The notes: generated by a model from the letters alone, not told the origin. Shown: positions 1 to 6,456, counted from the first letter of the stretch. The stretch is 8,461 nucleotides of DNA from WQUF01 sp031549885 (GCA_031549885.1 JAVBPD010000140.1:1-8461); one strand, 5' to 3'. Program-made: numbers and translations.

Positions 1-124
1 TTAACAAACGCACTGAATCATTTGCTGGTATCATGCATTCTATATTTAAATTATTTGAATTTTTTAATTGATTAAAGGTTCCATTAATAGTATAATCTTT
101 TTGTAAAATATTTAATTTTTTCAT
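1..124 (-). CDS. IS1182-type transposase, N-terminal fragment (cut by window edge)
   Basis: Reading the minus strand from the ATG at 124-122 gives 41 uninterrupted codons that run off the window edge. The protein begins MKKLNILQKDYTINGTF and then has the stretch IECMIPANDSVRLL. A 'leader, then I/LE-x-MIP-x-(N/D)DSVRLL' opening is typical of IS1182/DDE transposases common in clostridia, which carry out DNA cleavage and strand transfer; the catalytic domain would lie outside the window. No Shine-Dalgarno sequence precedes the ATG, so translation is probably weak, as is common for transposases. The reading frame is intact in the visible part, so this looks like a complete element continuing to the left rather than a decayed stub. 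Family assignment rests on this short N-terminus plus the IS-like end at 214-226. Confidence 0.7.
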   Translation of the reverse strand, partial: MKKLNILQKDYTINGTFNQLKNSNNLNIECMIPANDSVRLL

Positions 125-143
125 GATATTTATATTTTACATA

Positions 144-181
144 AAAGAGTCGGATTTTTAAACCCGACTCTTTAACTTTTT
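144..181 (+). terminator. Perfect palindrome with U-rich tail inside the IS end
   Basis: AAAGAGTCGG at 144-153 pairs perfectly with CCGACTCTTT at 164-173 around a 10-base loop, followed on the plus strand by AAC and a run of T. It has the form of an intrinsic terminator for plus-strand transcripts leaving the IS. On the minus strand it lies in the 5' leader of the transposase, where it could also block read-through from outside or hide the start region. The tail on the minus side is less T-rich. Which role it plays is an inference. Confidence 0.55.
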
Positions 182-194
182 TTATTTTTATTTA

Positions 195-226
195 GGGCTA
201 CTCTTATTTTTTAGTGCGACAGCCCC
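195..226. repeat. Likely IS1182 terminal sequence with subterminal inverted repeat
   Basis: GGGCT at 195-199 is the inverted complement of AGCCC at 221-225, making a hairpin with a 21-base loop. The outer arm belongs to GTGCGACAGCCCC (214-226), which reads GGGGCTGTCGCAC inward from the element end. Everything to the right (227 onward) is ordinary A/T-rich spacer with lower complexity. This abrupt change of base composition supports 226/227 as the junction. The partner repeat is outside the window. Confidence 0.5.
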
Positions 227-384
227 AAAAATATATTATATGTATTAAAAGGAGACAAAAAGAATAACTTTAAAAATTAAATTAAATAAAACTTAATTTA
301 TAAAATTATAACATGATAGGGTTATTTTGTCAAATAATAGAAAAGAATAAAATTTTTATTTTTAATTGATAAAAGATAGTATTT

Positions 385-412
385 TTGATAACATAATAAT
401 TTAAGGGATAAT
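385..412 (+). promoter_or_regulatory. Candidate sigma-A promoter for rimM-trmD
   Basis: TTGATA at 385-390 and GATAAT at 407-412, separated by 16 bases, match the -35 (TTGACA) and -10 (TATAAT) consensus at five of six positions each. Transcription would start near 419, just ahead of the AAGGAG at 426-431. A second overlapping pair, TTGATA (366-371) with 17 bases to TAACAT (389-394), is weaker. In such A/T-rich spacer, matches of this quality occur by chance. The absence of any upstream gene in the same direction nevertheless means a promoter must lie between the IS and rimM, unless one reads out of the IS. Confidence 0.45.
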
Positions 413-436
413 AAATAAATTTTTTAAGGAGAAAAT

Positions 437-928
437 ATGAAGGATACACTTGTTATAGGACATGTTACAACAACACATGGAATAAAAGGGGAGATAAAAG
501 TACACCCATATACAGATGATATAAATAGGTTTTCTGAGCTTGAATATGTGAAAATTGATGGAAAAAAATTTACAATTCAAGGAGTTAAATATCAAAAGGA
601 TAAAGTTATATTAAAATTAGATAATATAAATTCTATTGAAGATGCTATTTTGCTTAAGGATAAAACTTTAGAAGTATCAAGGGAAGATGGTGTAAAGCTT
701 CCTGAAGGCAGATTTTACATTGCAGATATTATAGGCTGTAAAGTTTACGATGAAGAAGGATCTTATATTGGGGAAGTTTTTGATTATATTGAAACTCGTG
801 CTAACTATTTATATTGTGTAAACCATGAAGATAAAGATTTGCTTATACCAGTTGTAGAACATATTGTTACTAATATTGATGTGGTAGAACAAAAGATTAT
901 GATAAAACCATTAAGTACTTGGCTATGA
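437..928 (+). CDS. rimM: Ribosome maturation factor RimM
   Basis: RimM is a 16S rRNA-processing factor that binds ribosomal protein S19 and helps assemble the 30S head. The protein is 163 residues, close to the usual 165-180. Residues 7-22 (IGHVTTTHGIKGEIKV) match the RimM N-terminal beta-barrel signature G-x-(I/V)-x3-HGI-(R/K)-GE-(I/V)-KV. From about residue 92 a C-terminal PRC-barrel follows, with the family's FYIADIIG and VYDEEG segments and a closing LLIPVVEHIV strand. The ATG at 437 has AAGGAG five bases upstream (426-431). The stop TGA (926-928) overlaps the trmD ATG in an ATGA arrangement, so the two are translationally coupled. The rpsP and KH-protein genes that normally precede rimM are missing, and an IS end lies about 210 bases upstream. 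Confidence 0.95.
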   Translation: MKDTLVIGHVTTTHGIKGEIKVHPYTDDINRFSELEYVKIDGKKFTIQGVKYQKDKVILKLDNINSIEDAILLKDKTLEVSREDGVKLPEGRFYIADIIGCKVYDEEGSYIGEVFDYIETRANYLYCVNHEDKDLLIPVVEHIVTNIDVVEQKIMIKPLSTWL

Positions 929-1602
929 GAATTGACATTTTAACGATTTTTCCTGGAATGTTCTCTGTGTTTAATGAAAGCATAATAAATAAGGCTAGGA
1001 AAAATGGAATTATAGATATACAAATTCACAATATAAGAGATTTTTCACTTGATAAACACAAAAAGGTAGATGATTATCCTTATGGTGGTGGTGCAGGCAT
1101 GGTTATGATGGTAGAGCCAATTGTGCTTGCTATTGAGCATGTGAGAAATTTTAACAAGGGAAAGGTTATATTTTTAGGACCAAGGGGAAAGACCTTTAAC
1201 CAAGAAGAAGCACAAAATTATAGCAAAGAAAATGAATTGATATTTTTATGCGGGCATTATGAAGGAGTAGACGAAAGAATATATAACTTTATTGATGAAG
1301 AAATATCTTTAGGTGATTTTATTTTAACTGGAGGAGAAATGGCAGCAATACCAATCGTTGACTCTATTTCAAGGTTAATACCTAAAGTTTTATCAAGTTG
1401 TGATAGTTTAGAAGAAGAATCATTTTCAAAGAATACTTTGGAATATCCGCAATATACAAAACCTAGAGAATTTAGAGGACTTATTGTACCTGAAGTGCTT
1501 CTTTCAGGTCATCATTTGAACATAAAAAAATGGAGAGAAAAAGAGTCTTTGAGTATTACAGAAAAATTAAGGCCAGACTTATTTGCAAAAATTAAAAAAT
1601 AA
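925..1602 (+). CDS. trmD: tRNA (guanine-37-N1)-methyltransferase TrmD
   Basis: TrmD methylates N1 of G37 in tRNAs with G36-G37 (Pro, some Leu and Arg) using S-adenosylmethionine, preventing +1 frameshifts. With the ATG at 925 the protein is 225 residues and begins MRIDILTIFPGMF, the normal family start. A TTG six bases earlier is a poorer choice. Visible SPOUT/trefoil-knot motifs are YGGGAGMVM (53-61), LGPRG (84-88), LCGHYEGVDER (108-118) and SLGDFILTGGE (128-138). Arg150 aligns with E. coli Arg154. The catalytic Asp169 position of E. coli is Glu165 here, and the following loop reads SFSKNTLEYPQYTKP instead of the common SFxxGLLxxPxYTRP. There is no good Shine-Dalgarno sequence, consistent with coupling to rimM. 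The usual downstream rplS is absent; a tRNA-Pro follows instead. Confidence 0.95.
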   Translation: MRIDILTIFPGMFSVFNESIINKARKNGIIDIQIHNIRDFSLDKHKKVDDYPYGGGAGMVMMVEPIVLAIEHVRNFNKGKVIFLGPRGKTFNQEEAQNYSKENELIFLCGHYEGVDERIYNFIDEEISLGDFILTGGEMAAIPIVDSISRLIPKVLSSCDSLEEESFSKNTLEYPQYTKPREFRGLIVPEVLLSGHHLNIKKWREKESLSITEKLRPDLFAKIKK

Positions 1603-1634
1603 AATTTTAAATTTAATGCAATATATTCAAATTA

Positions 1635-1643
1635 TGATATAAT
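1635..1643 (+). promoter_or_regulatory. Extended -10 promoter for tRNA-Pro
   Basis: TGATATAAT at 1635-1643 is a perfect TATAAT with a TGn extension, ending 10 bases before the mature 5' end of the tRNA. No good -35 is seen at the right spacing (AATGCA at 1615-1620 is poor), which extended -10 promoters tolerate. It would allow the tRNA to be transcribed independently of rimM-trmD. Confidence 0.5.
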
Positions 1644-1653
1644 AAAAATATTA

Positions 1654-1726
1654 CTGGGTATAGCGCAGATGGTAGCGCGCATGAATGGGGTTCATGAGGT
1701 CGCAGGTTCAAATCCTGTTACCCAGA
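1654..1726 (+). tRNA. tRNA-Pro, anticodon GGG
   Basis: A full cloverleaf of 73 bases can be folded. The acceptor is CTGGGTA (1654-1660) with TACCCAG (1719-1725). The D stem is GCGC/GCGC around an 8-base loop with GG. The anticodon stem is CATGA (1680-1684) with TCATG (1692-1696), the variable loop has five bases, and the T stem is GCAGG/CCTGT with loop TTCAAAT. The anticodon loop ATGGGGT (1685-1691) gives U33, anticodon GGG (1687-1689) and G37. The C1-G72 pair and A73 discriminator are the known proline identity features. It should read CCU and CCC. CCA is not encoded, so it is added by CCA transferase. G36-G37 makes this a substrate type for TrmD, whose gene ends 51 bases upstream. Confidence 0.93.
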
Positions 1727-1731
1727 TTGTA

Positions 1732-1769
1732 AAAAAGCTCTTAGATACTAAAAATCTAATGAGCTTTTT
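1732..1769 (+). terminator. Intrinsic terminator after tRNA-Pro
   Basis: AAAAAGCTC (1732-1740) pairs with GAGCTTTTT (1761-1769), extended inward by TTAGAT (1741-1746) with ATCTAA (1754-1759), with one bulged T at 1760 and a 7-base loop. The 3' arm ends in five T. It lies six bases after the tRNA and would end both tRNA and rimM-trmD read-through transcripts. Confidence 0.85.
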
Positions 1770-1802
1770 AGGCATTTAAAAAAGATTTAAAGGAGATTTG
1801 CT

Positions 1803-2771
1803 ATGGAAAATTTTAAATGGGGAATTATAGGACCTGGGCACATTGCAAATAAATTTGCAAAAGCAGTTAAAGGACTTGAAGGTATGGAGGTTCACGCAGT
1901 AGCTTCTAATTCTCTAGAAAGAGCAGATATTTTTGCAAAGGAATATGACATACCAAAGGCTTATGACAATTATGAAAAAATGCTTGTAGAAAGCGGCATA
2001 GATGGAGTATACATTGCTACTGTGAATTCTGTTCATTATGAAAATATTATGCTGTGTTTAGAAAAAAAAGTTCCAGTGTTATGCGAAAAGCCAATGGTTA
2101 TGAAATTAAGTGAATTTGATAATATAATGAAACTTGCCATAGAAAATAATGTTCTTTTAATGGAAGCTATGTGGACTAATTTTATACCTTCTATGACTTT
2201 AATTAAAAAATTTATAAATGAAGGAGAAATAGGCAAAATATCCATAGCTTTTATTGATTTTTGTACAAAATTTGTAAAAGATCCTGAAAGTAGGATTTAT
2301 AATAAGAATTTAGGTGGAGGGCTTATATTTGATATAGGAGTTTATAATTTGCATACTGCTTTTAATTTGTTTGGTGAAAACTATAAAGATGTGGTATGTT
2401 GTGGAAAAATGGGAGAAACTTTAGTTGATGCTGGTTCTTTTATTTCATTTTTATTTGACAATGGAGTTATTGTAAATACTTCAACATGTGGAGATACTAA
2501 GGGGCCATGTACTTTAAGAGTTTGTGGTGATAAAGGATATATATTTTCTAATATGTACAATGACTCTCAAAGCTTTACCATAACATATGATGATGGCACT
2601 ACAAAGAATTTCAATTGCCCTTATGATATTAATGGATTTGAATATGAGATAAAAGAGTTTGTGGATTTGGTTAAAAACTCTTTAACAGATAGTAGCATTG
2701 TAAGCCTTAATTGTTCTAGAAAAGTGTGTGAAGTGATGGAGATGGCTTATAACAAGATTTGCAATAATTAA
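1803..2771 (+). CDS. Gfo/Idh/MocA-family NAD(P)-dependent oxidoreductase (dihydrodiol-dehydrogenase-like)
   Basis: This is a cytoplasmic oxidoreductase of 322 residues, the normal length for this family, which oxidises or reduces sugars, inositols and related diols; the substrate cannot be read from sequence. The N-terminal Rossmann fold shows GIIGPGHIA (7-15). The family's central CEKPM motif (94-98, with the catalytic Lys96) is intact. It is followed by LLMEAMWTNFIP (118-129) and GGGLIFDIGVYNLHTA (171-186), which place it in the branch related to trans-1,2-dihydrobenzene-1,2-diol dehydrogenase. Asp177 and Tyr181 occupy the conserved active-site segment, with Asn182 where many relatives have Pro. 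AAGGAG (1790-1795) lies seven bases before the ATG. The next gene starts 14 bases after its stop. No convincing promoter is visible between the terminator at 1769 and the start. Confidence 0.88.
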   Translation: MENFKWGIIGPGHIANKFAKAVKGLEGMEVHAVASNSLERADIFAKEYDIPKAYDNYEKMLVESGIDGVYIATVNSVHYENIMLCLEKKVPVLCEKPMVMKLSEFDNIMKLAIENNVLLMEAMWTNFIPSMTLIKKFINEGEIGKISIAFIDFCTKFVKDPESRIYNKNLGGGLIFDIGVYNLHTAFNLFGENYKDVVCCGKMGETLVDAGSFISFLFDNGVIVNTSTCGDTKGPCTLRVCGDKGYIFSNMYNDSQSFTITYDDGTTKNFNCPYDINGFEYEIKEFVDLVKNSLTDSSIVSLNCSRKVCEVMEMAYNKICNN

Positions 2772-2785
2772 ATGAGGTTTTACCT

Positions 2786-3721
2786 ATGGAATGTAAGAAA
2801 GTTATTAAGACCTTTCAAAGTTCTAATTTAATTAATAAAATAACTTATTATATTTATTTTCCTAATAGTGACCCAATTGGCATTGTGCAAATATCTCATG
2901 GAATGTGTGAATACATTGAAAGATATACAAGCTTTATAGAGTTTTTAACTAAAAATTCATTTATTGTTTGTGGCAATGATCATTTAGGTCATGGAAATTC
3001 TATTTTCTCTAAAGATGATTTTGGATATTTTTCAAAACAGGATGGATGGAAAGATTTATATGAGGATTTATTTAAACTTACCTCTATTATGAAAGGGGAT
3101 TATCCATTTTTAAAATATTTTTTATTTGGCCATAGCATGGGTTCATTTGTCTTAAGGGCATATCTTACAAAATATTCAAGATTTATTGATGGTGCTATTA
3201 TTTGTGGCACAAGCAATGGAAGCAGTCTTTTAGATTTTGGAATTTATTTATCAAAATTTATAAGGTTTTTTAGAGGAGATAGGTATAGAAGCAATTTAAT
3301 TAAAAGACTGTCTTTCCTTAATTATAATAGCAAATATAAAAAGATAAGAACTGAATTTGATTGGCTAACAAGTGATGAAAAAGTCGTGGATGAGGTTATG
3401 CAGGATGAAAAATTTATGTTTACTTTTAGTGTAGGCGGATATATAGATATGTTTCAACTTTTAAAATACATATCTTCAAGCTCCTTTGCAGATGATATTC
3501 CCAATAAGGATTTGCCTATTTTGTTAATAGCAGGAGAAATGGATCCTGTTGGAGAGTATGGAGATGGTGTAAAAAAAGTATATGAAAGTCTACAAAAATA
3601 TAATTTTAAGGATTTAAGTTTAAAGATTTATGAAAATGCTAGGCATGAGATTTTAAATGAAACAATAAAGGATGAGGTCTATAATGATTTATTATTATGG
3701 ATTAAAAACAGACTAAACTAA
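2786..3721 (+). CDS. Alpha/beta hydrolase, monoacylglycerol-lipase-like
   Basis: This 311-residue serine hydrolase is of the Hydrolase_4 / monoglyceride lipase-lysophospholipase type. An oxyanion-hole-like SHGMCEYIERY segment (37-47) resembles the HG-x-x-E-H-x-x-RY motif of the family. GNDHLGHGNS (63-72) follows, then the nucleophile elbow GHSMGS (115-120) with Ser117. The remaining triad members are Asp253 in AGEMDPVG and His287 in NARHEILNE. No signal peptide or membrane segment is seen, so it is cytoplasmic and probably cleaves acyl esters such as monoglycerides or lysophospholipids; the exact substrate is inference. A GAGG (2774-2777) lies eight bases before the ATG. It follows the oxidoreductase by 14 bases and precedes the phosphoesterase by 22, so all three are likely co-transcribed. 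Confidence 0.88.
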   Translation: MECKKVIKTFQSSNLINKITYYIYFPNSDPIGIVQISHGMCEYIERYTSFIEFLTKNSFIVCGNDHLGHGNSIFSKDDFGYFSKQDGWKDLYEDLFKLTSIMKGDYPFLKYFLFGHSMGSFVLRAYLTKYSRFIDGAIICGTSNGSSLLDFGIYLSKFIRFFRGDRYRSNLIKRLSFLNYNSKYKKIRTEFDWLTSDEKVVDEVMQDEKFMFTFSVGGYIDMFQLLKYISSSSFADDIPNKDLPILLIAGEMDPVGEYGDGVKKVYESLQKYNFKDLSLKIYENARHEILNETIKDEVYNDLLLWIKNRLN

Positions 3722-3743
3722 CTATAGCAACAAGGAGAAAAAA

Positions 3744-4430
3744 ATGAGATTATTTGTAACAGGAGATGTACACAGAGATTACGATTATTATAAACTAAAG
3801 CTGTTTAGGGAGCATTTAAAAAATAATCTTACCTACTGTGATTATTTAATAATATGTGGAGATTTTGGAGTACTTTGGGATGGTAGGGATTCTGATGATT
3901 ACTTTATTAACAAAGTATACAAGGACTTTCCTTGTACTATACTTTGGGTAGATGGAAATCATGAGAATTTTGATCTTTTAGATAAATATCCAAAGGAGGA
4001 GTGGAAGGGTGGAAAAATACAGAAAATTAGCAATAATATTTTTAGGCTTTGCAGAGGAGAGATATTTAATTTAGATGGAATTAAAATATTTGCTTTTGGT
4101 GGTGCTATGTCCACAGACAGAGGATATGGGCTTAGTGAGGATTTTTGGTGGAAACAAGAATTACCAAATGAAGAAGAGTATAAAAATGCTAAAAAAAATT
4201 TAGAAAAAAATAATTTTAAAGTAGATTATATATTTACTCATGATGGGCCTAGAACCATTGTAAGTGAAATGTTTCAAACTATTAGGGAATCTGATGATGA
4301 ATTTATGGGATTTTTAGAGTGGTTAAAGGAGAGATTAACTTTTAAAGAGTGGTACTTTGGGCACCATCATAAGGAAAAAGATCATGAAAAATTTCATTGT
4401 ATGTATAATTCAGTTATTGAAATATTGTAA
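3744..4430 (+). CDS. Calcineurin-like metallophosphoesterase
   Basis: This is a 228-residue cytoplasmic enzyme with all dinuclear-metal motifs of the family: GDVHRD (Asp8, His10), GDFG (Asp40), DGNHEN (Asn72, His73), THDGP (His166) and GHHHKE (206-211). It should hydrolyse a phosphomonoester or phosphodiester; the substrate is unknown. The core is short, without an extra N- or C-terminal domain, and resembles the small stand-alone phosphoesterases of Firmicutes and their prophages. AAGGAG (3732-3737) is six bases before the ATG. It is 22 bases after the hydrolase, and 16 bases before a truncated histidine phosphatase stub, so two phosphatases once lay side by side here. Confidence 0.9.
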   Translation: MRLFVTGDVHRDYDYYKLKLFREHLKNNLTYCDYLIICGDFGVLWDGRDSDDYFINKVYKDFPCTILWVDGNHENFDLLDKYPKEEWKGGKIQKISNNIFRLCRGEIFNLDGIKIFAFGGAMSTDRGYGLSEDFWWKQELPNEEEYKNAKKNLEKNNFKVDYIFTHDGPRTIVSEMFQTIRESDDEFMGFLEWLKERLTFKEWYFGHHHKEKDHEKFHCMYNSVIEIL

Positions 4431-4446
4431 ATAAGGGGATTTTACT

Positions 4447-4572
4447 TTGATTACAAAAGTATATTTTGTTCGACATTCAAAACCTGATATTAACATAAGA
4501 GAAGATTCTATTAGACCTTTAACTAAAAAATGTGATATATTAATAATAAAATATATTAAAGTTATTTATTAA
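4447..4572 (+). pseudogene. Histidine phosphatase (phosphoglycerate-mutase-like) 5' remnant
   Basis: A TTG start preceded by AAGGGG (4433-4438) opens a 41-codon frame whose protein begins ITKVYFVRHSKPDI. The VYFVRH-(A/S)-KPD start is the N-terminus of the histidine phosphatase superfamily; the RH pair contains the phosphorylated histidine. RPLTKKC continues the family's RPLTxxG segment. After that the similarity stops and a low-complexity Ile/Lys/Tyr-rich tail leads to TAA at 4570-4572. Family members are about 180-200 residues, so roughly four fifths of the gene, including the second catalytic His, is gone. It looks like an internal deletion that fused the gene's beginning to the spacer in front of the zinc-ribbon gene. 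The ribosome binding site is preserved, so a short peptide could still be made. Confidence 0.75.
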
Positions 4573-4592
4573 ATTTTGAAAGGAAGTACACA

Positions 4593-5642
4593 ATGGATGT
4601 TATAAGCTATAAATGTCCCAAGTGTTCTGCATCATTAACATTTGATATTGAGAAACAAAATTGGTATTGTGATTATTGTAAATCTGAATTTACAAAGGAC
4701 GAATTAAATGAATTTGAAGCTGAAAAATCACATAAAGTTTTAGACGAGGAAATAAATCCAGATAATAGATATGAAGAAGAAGCTATGGCTTATATGTGCC
4801 CAAGTTGTGGAGCAAAAATAGTAACAGATAAAAACACAGCAGCAACTTTTTGTGTTTATTGCCATAATGCAACTATTATAGCTTCAAGGCTTGAAGATGA
4901 ACACAAACCATCTTTTATAATTCCGTTTAAGCTCAAAAAAGAAAAAGCGTTGGATGCAATTAAAAGGCTTTGTAGAAATAGGCCATTTCTTCCTAGAGAT
5001 TTTAATGATTATGCAAAACGAGGAGAAATTTCAGGATTGTATGTACCATTTTGGCTTTTTAGTATTGATGTAGATGCTAATTTAATGGCTAAAGCTGATA
5101 GGATAACAACATGGAGCGATAGCTCATATCGCTATACTAAAATAGATACATATAATGTAGAGAGAGCTGGCAGCATATCATTTGACAATGTGCCTGCAGA
5201 TGGATCATCTAAAATGGATGATAGATTAATGGAATCCTTAGAGCCCTTTGATTATAATAGTTTGGTGAATTTTTCTATGGAGTATCTTTCAGGGCATTTT
5301 GCAGAAAGTTACGATGTAGATGCACAAAAAGCATATAGTAATGTATCTGGTCGCATAAATAAGGCTGCTGATTCTATGATTAAATCAACTGTAAATGGAT
5401 ACTCTTCTATGAGAGTTCTCGACGAAAATATAAGAACGAAAAAATTAATAAATAAAAATGTAATGCTGCCTGTCTGGACTTTAATGGCAAAATATAAGGG
5501 TAAGAATTACATTTTTGCAATGAATGGTCAAACAGGAAAAATTACAGGAAGGCTTCCAATAAGCATACCTCGCATAATTATTTGGTTTTTATCTATATTT
5601 TTAATTGTATTTCTAATAAGTTTTGGAGTGATGTTAATTTGA
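4593..5642 (+). CDS. Double zinc-ribbon, C-terminally membrane-anchored protein (YdjG-like)
   Basis: A 349-residue protein. Two TFIIB-type zinc ribbons lie at the N-terminus: Cys8-x2-Cys11 with Cys26-x2-Cys29, and Cys69-x2-Cys72 with Cys87-x2-Cys90. A large soluble region follows, with aromatic-rich YVPFWLFS near residue 153. A single hydrophobic helix at about 325-347 ends the protein. The layout and length resemble B. subtilis YdjG, a membrane partner of PspA in the sigma-W-controlled pspA-ydjGHI operon; despite the 'TFIIB' label there is no reason to expect a transcription role. AAAGGAAG (4579-4586) precedes the ATG. The TGA stop overlaps the TTG start of the TPM gene, so the pair is translationally coupled, as in ydjG-ydjH. 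Homology is judged from architecture and gene order, not alignment. Confidence 0.8.
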   Translation: MDVISYKCPKCSASLTFDIEKQNWYCDYCKSEFTKDELNEFEAEKSHKVLDEEINPDNRYEEEAMAYMCPSCGAKIVTDKNTAATFCVYCHNATIIASRLEDEHKPSFIIPFKLKKEKALDAIKRLCRNRPFLPRDFNDYAKRGEISGLYVPFWLFSIDVDANLMAKADRITTWSDSSYRYTKIDTYNVERAGSISFDNVPADGSSKMDDRLMESLEPFDYNSLVNFSMEYLSGHFAESYDVDAQKAYSNVSGRINKAADSMIKSTVNGYSSMRVLDENIRTKKLINKNVMLPVWTLMAKYKGKNYIFAMNGQTGKITGRLPISIPRIIIWFLSIFLIVFLISFGVMLI

Positions 5643-6451
5643 AAAAAATTTGTTTATTTTTCTTATTTTTAACTCTTATTTCTTTTAATATTGGCTTTGT
5701 AAACCCATTTGCAATGGATACAAATGTAAATACTAGTATAAAGGTATATGATTATGCTGATTTATTCTCAAGCTCTGATGAAACTCTTCTATCTAAAAAA
5801 GCAAATGAAATTGCAGATAGACAGAACATGGATTTTGCAATTGTTACCACTTATGATGTGGAAGGAAAAAGCTCTATGGCTTATGCTGATGATTTTTTTG
5901 ACCACAATGGTTTTGGGTTTGGAAGCATGAAGTCAGGAATGCTGCTCCTTATAAATATGGAATATAGAGAGGTGTGGATAAGTACTACAGGAGAAGCTAT
6001 TGATTTATTTAACGATAGAGATATAGAACATTTACTTGATGTGATGGAAAATGATTTAAAAATAGGAGACTATTTTAATGCTGCAAGTGGCTTTTTATCT
6101 GCTGCAGATGAACATATAACTAATGAAAGGCTTAAGAATTTACCTTTTAAAGAAAGGTATACAAAAGGACAATTAGCAGGATTTTCAGCCTTAATAGGTT
6201 TAGTTGTTTCAACTTTAGCAGTATTAATTATGTATTTTCTTCATAGGCTTAGCTTATCACCATCTCCTAGCGCTTCTGTTTATACAAATGGAAAGGGAAT
6301 TTTGCTTTTTAAAAAAATCGATAATTTTATAACTACTCATACTACTAGAACAGCTATTCCAAAGGATACAGGTGGGTCAGGTGGTGGAGGAACTTCAATA
6401 CACACTTCTTCTAGCGGCAGTAGCCATGGAGGTGGTGGAAGAGGTTTTTAA
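5639..6451 (+). CDS. TPM-domain protein with signal peptide and Gly-rich tail (YdjH-like)
   Basis: The chosen start is the TTG at 5639-5641, overlapping the upstream stop, with GGAG at 5625-5628. It gives 270 residues opening with KK and a hydrophobic signal peptide (about 4-22, likely cleaved near Ala25). A longer in-frame start at 5582 would put 19 hydrophilic residues before the signal and is unlikely. The extracytoplasmic TPM domain (about 35-165) begins VYDYADLFS and contains MDFAIVT and REVWISTTGEA. A transmembrane helix (about 179-202) and a cytoplasmic tail ending in Gly/Ser repeats (SSHGGGGRGF) complete the family layout. TPM domains are linked to membrane-protein quality control and, in a few cases, phosphatase activity. 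B. subtilis YdjH has the same build and lies after ydjG. A strong terminator follows directly. Confidence 0.85.
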   Translation: MKKICLFFLFLTLISFNIGFVNPFAMDTNVNTSIKVYDYADLFSSSDETLLSKKANEIADRQNMDFAIVTTYDVEGKSSMAYADDFFDHNGFGFGSMKSGMLLLINMEYREVWISTTGEAIDLFNDRDIEHLLDVMENDLKIGDYFNAASGFLSAADEHITNERLKNLPFKERYTKGQLAGFSALIGLVVSTLAVLIMYFLHRLSLSPSPSASVYTNGKGILLFKKIDNFITTHTTRTAIPKDTGGSGGGGTSIHTSSSGSSHGGGGRGF

Positions 6452-6456
6452 ATTAG

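Larger units (their letters stand above)
1..226 (-). mobile_element. IS1182-like insertion sequence, transposase-proximal end
   Basis: This is the element that carries the minus-strand transposase start. Its outer boundary is inferred from GTGCGACAGCCCC at 214-226. Read from outside inward on the minus strand, this is GGGGCTGTCGCAC, a form typical of IS1182-type terminal repeats. About 100 bases separate the end from the start codon and contain two hairpins (144-173 and 195-225). The other end and any target-site duplication lie outside the window, so the exact boundary is not proven. The IS sits where rpsP and khpA are normally found upstream of rimM in Firmicutes. Confidence 0.6.

Noticed and set aside
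249..254. AAGGAG followed by A-rich sequence in the spacer before rimM
   Set aside because: No start codon at a useful distance and no open frame with recognisable protein; I see no remnant of khpA or rpsP here.
227..384. Possible riboswitch or leader RNA upstream of rimM
   Set aside because: The stretch is low-complexity A/T with no G/C-rich stems or known leader motifs.
401..595. Minus-strand 64-codon open frame
   Set aside because: It lies opposite the start of rimM and is made mostly of Phe/Ile/Cys codons produced by A/T-rich antisense; no ribosome binding site or family motif.
2036..2245. Minus-strand 69-codon open frame
   Set aside because: It is antisense to the Gfo/Idh/MocA gene, has no ribosome binding site, and the sense frame is clearly coding.
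4448..4476. TGATTA, 17 bases, CGACAT: resembles an ECF promoter ahead of the zinc-ribbon gene
   Set aside because: Both elements fall inside the codons for the conserved start of the histidine phosphatase (CGACAT encodes Arg-His), and the -35 match is weak; probably chance.
5748..5930. Plus-strand 60-codon frame rich in Met and Leu
   Set aside because: It is a shifted reading of the TPM gene; the TPM frame has recognisable motifs and this one does not.
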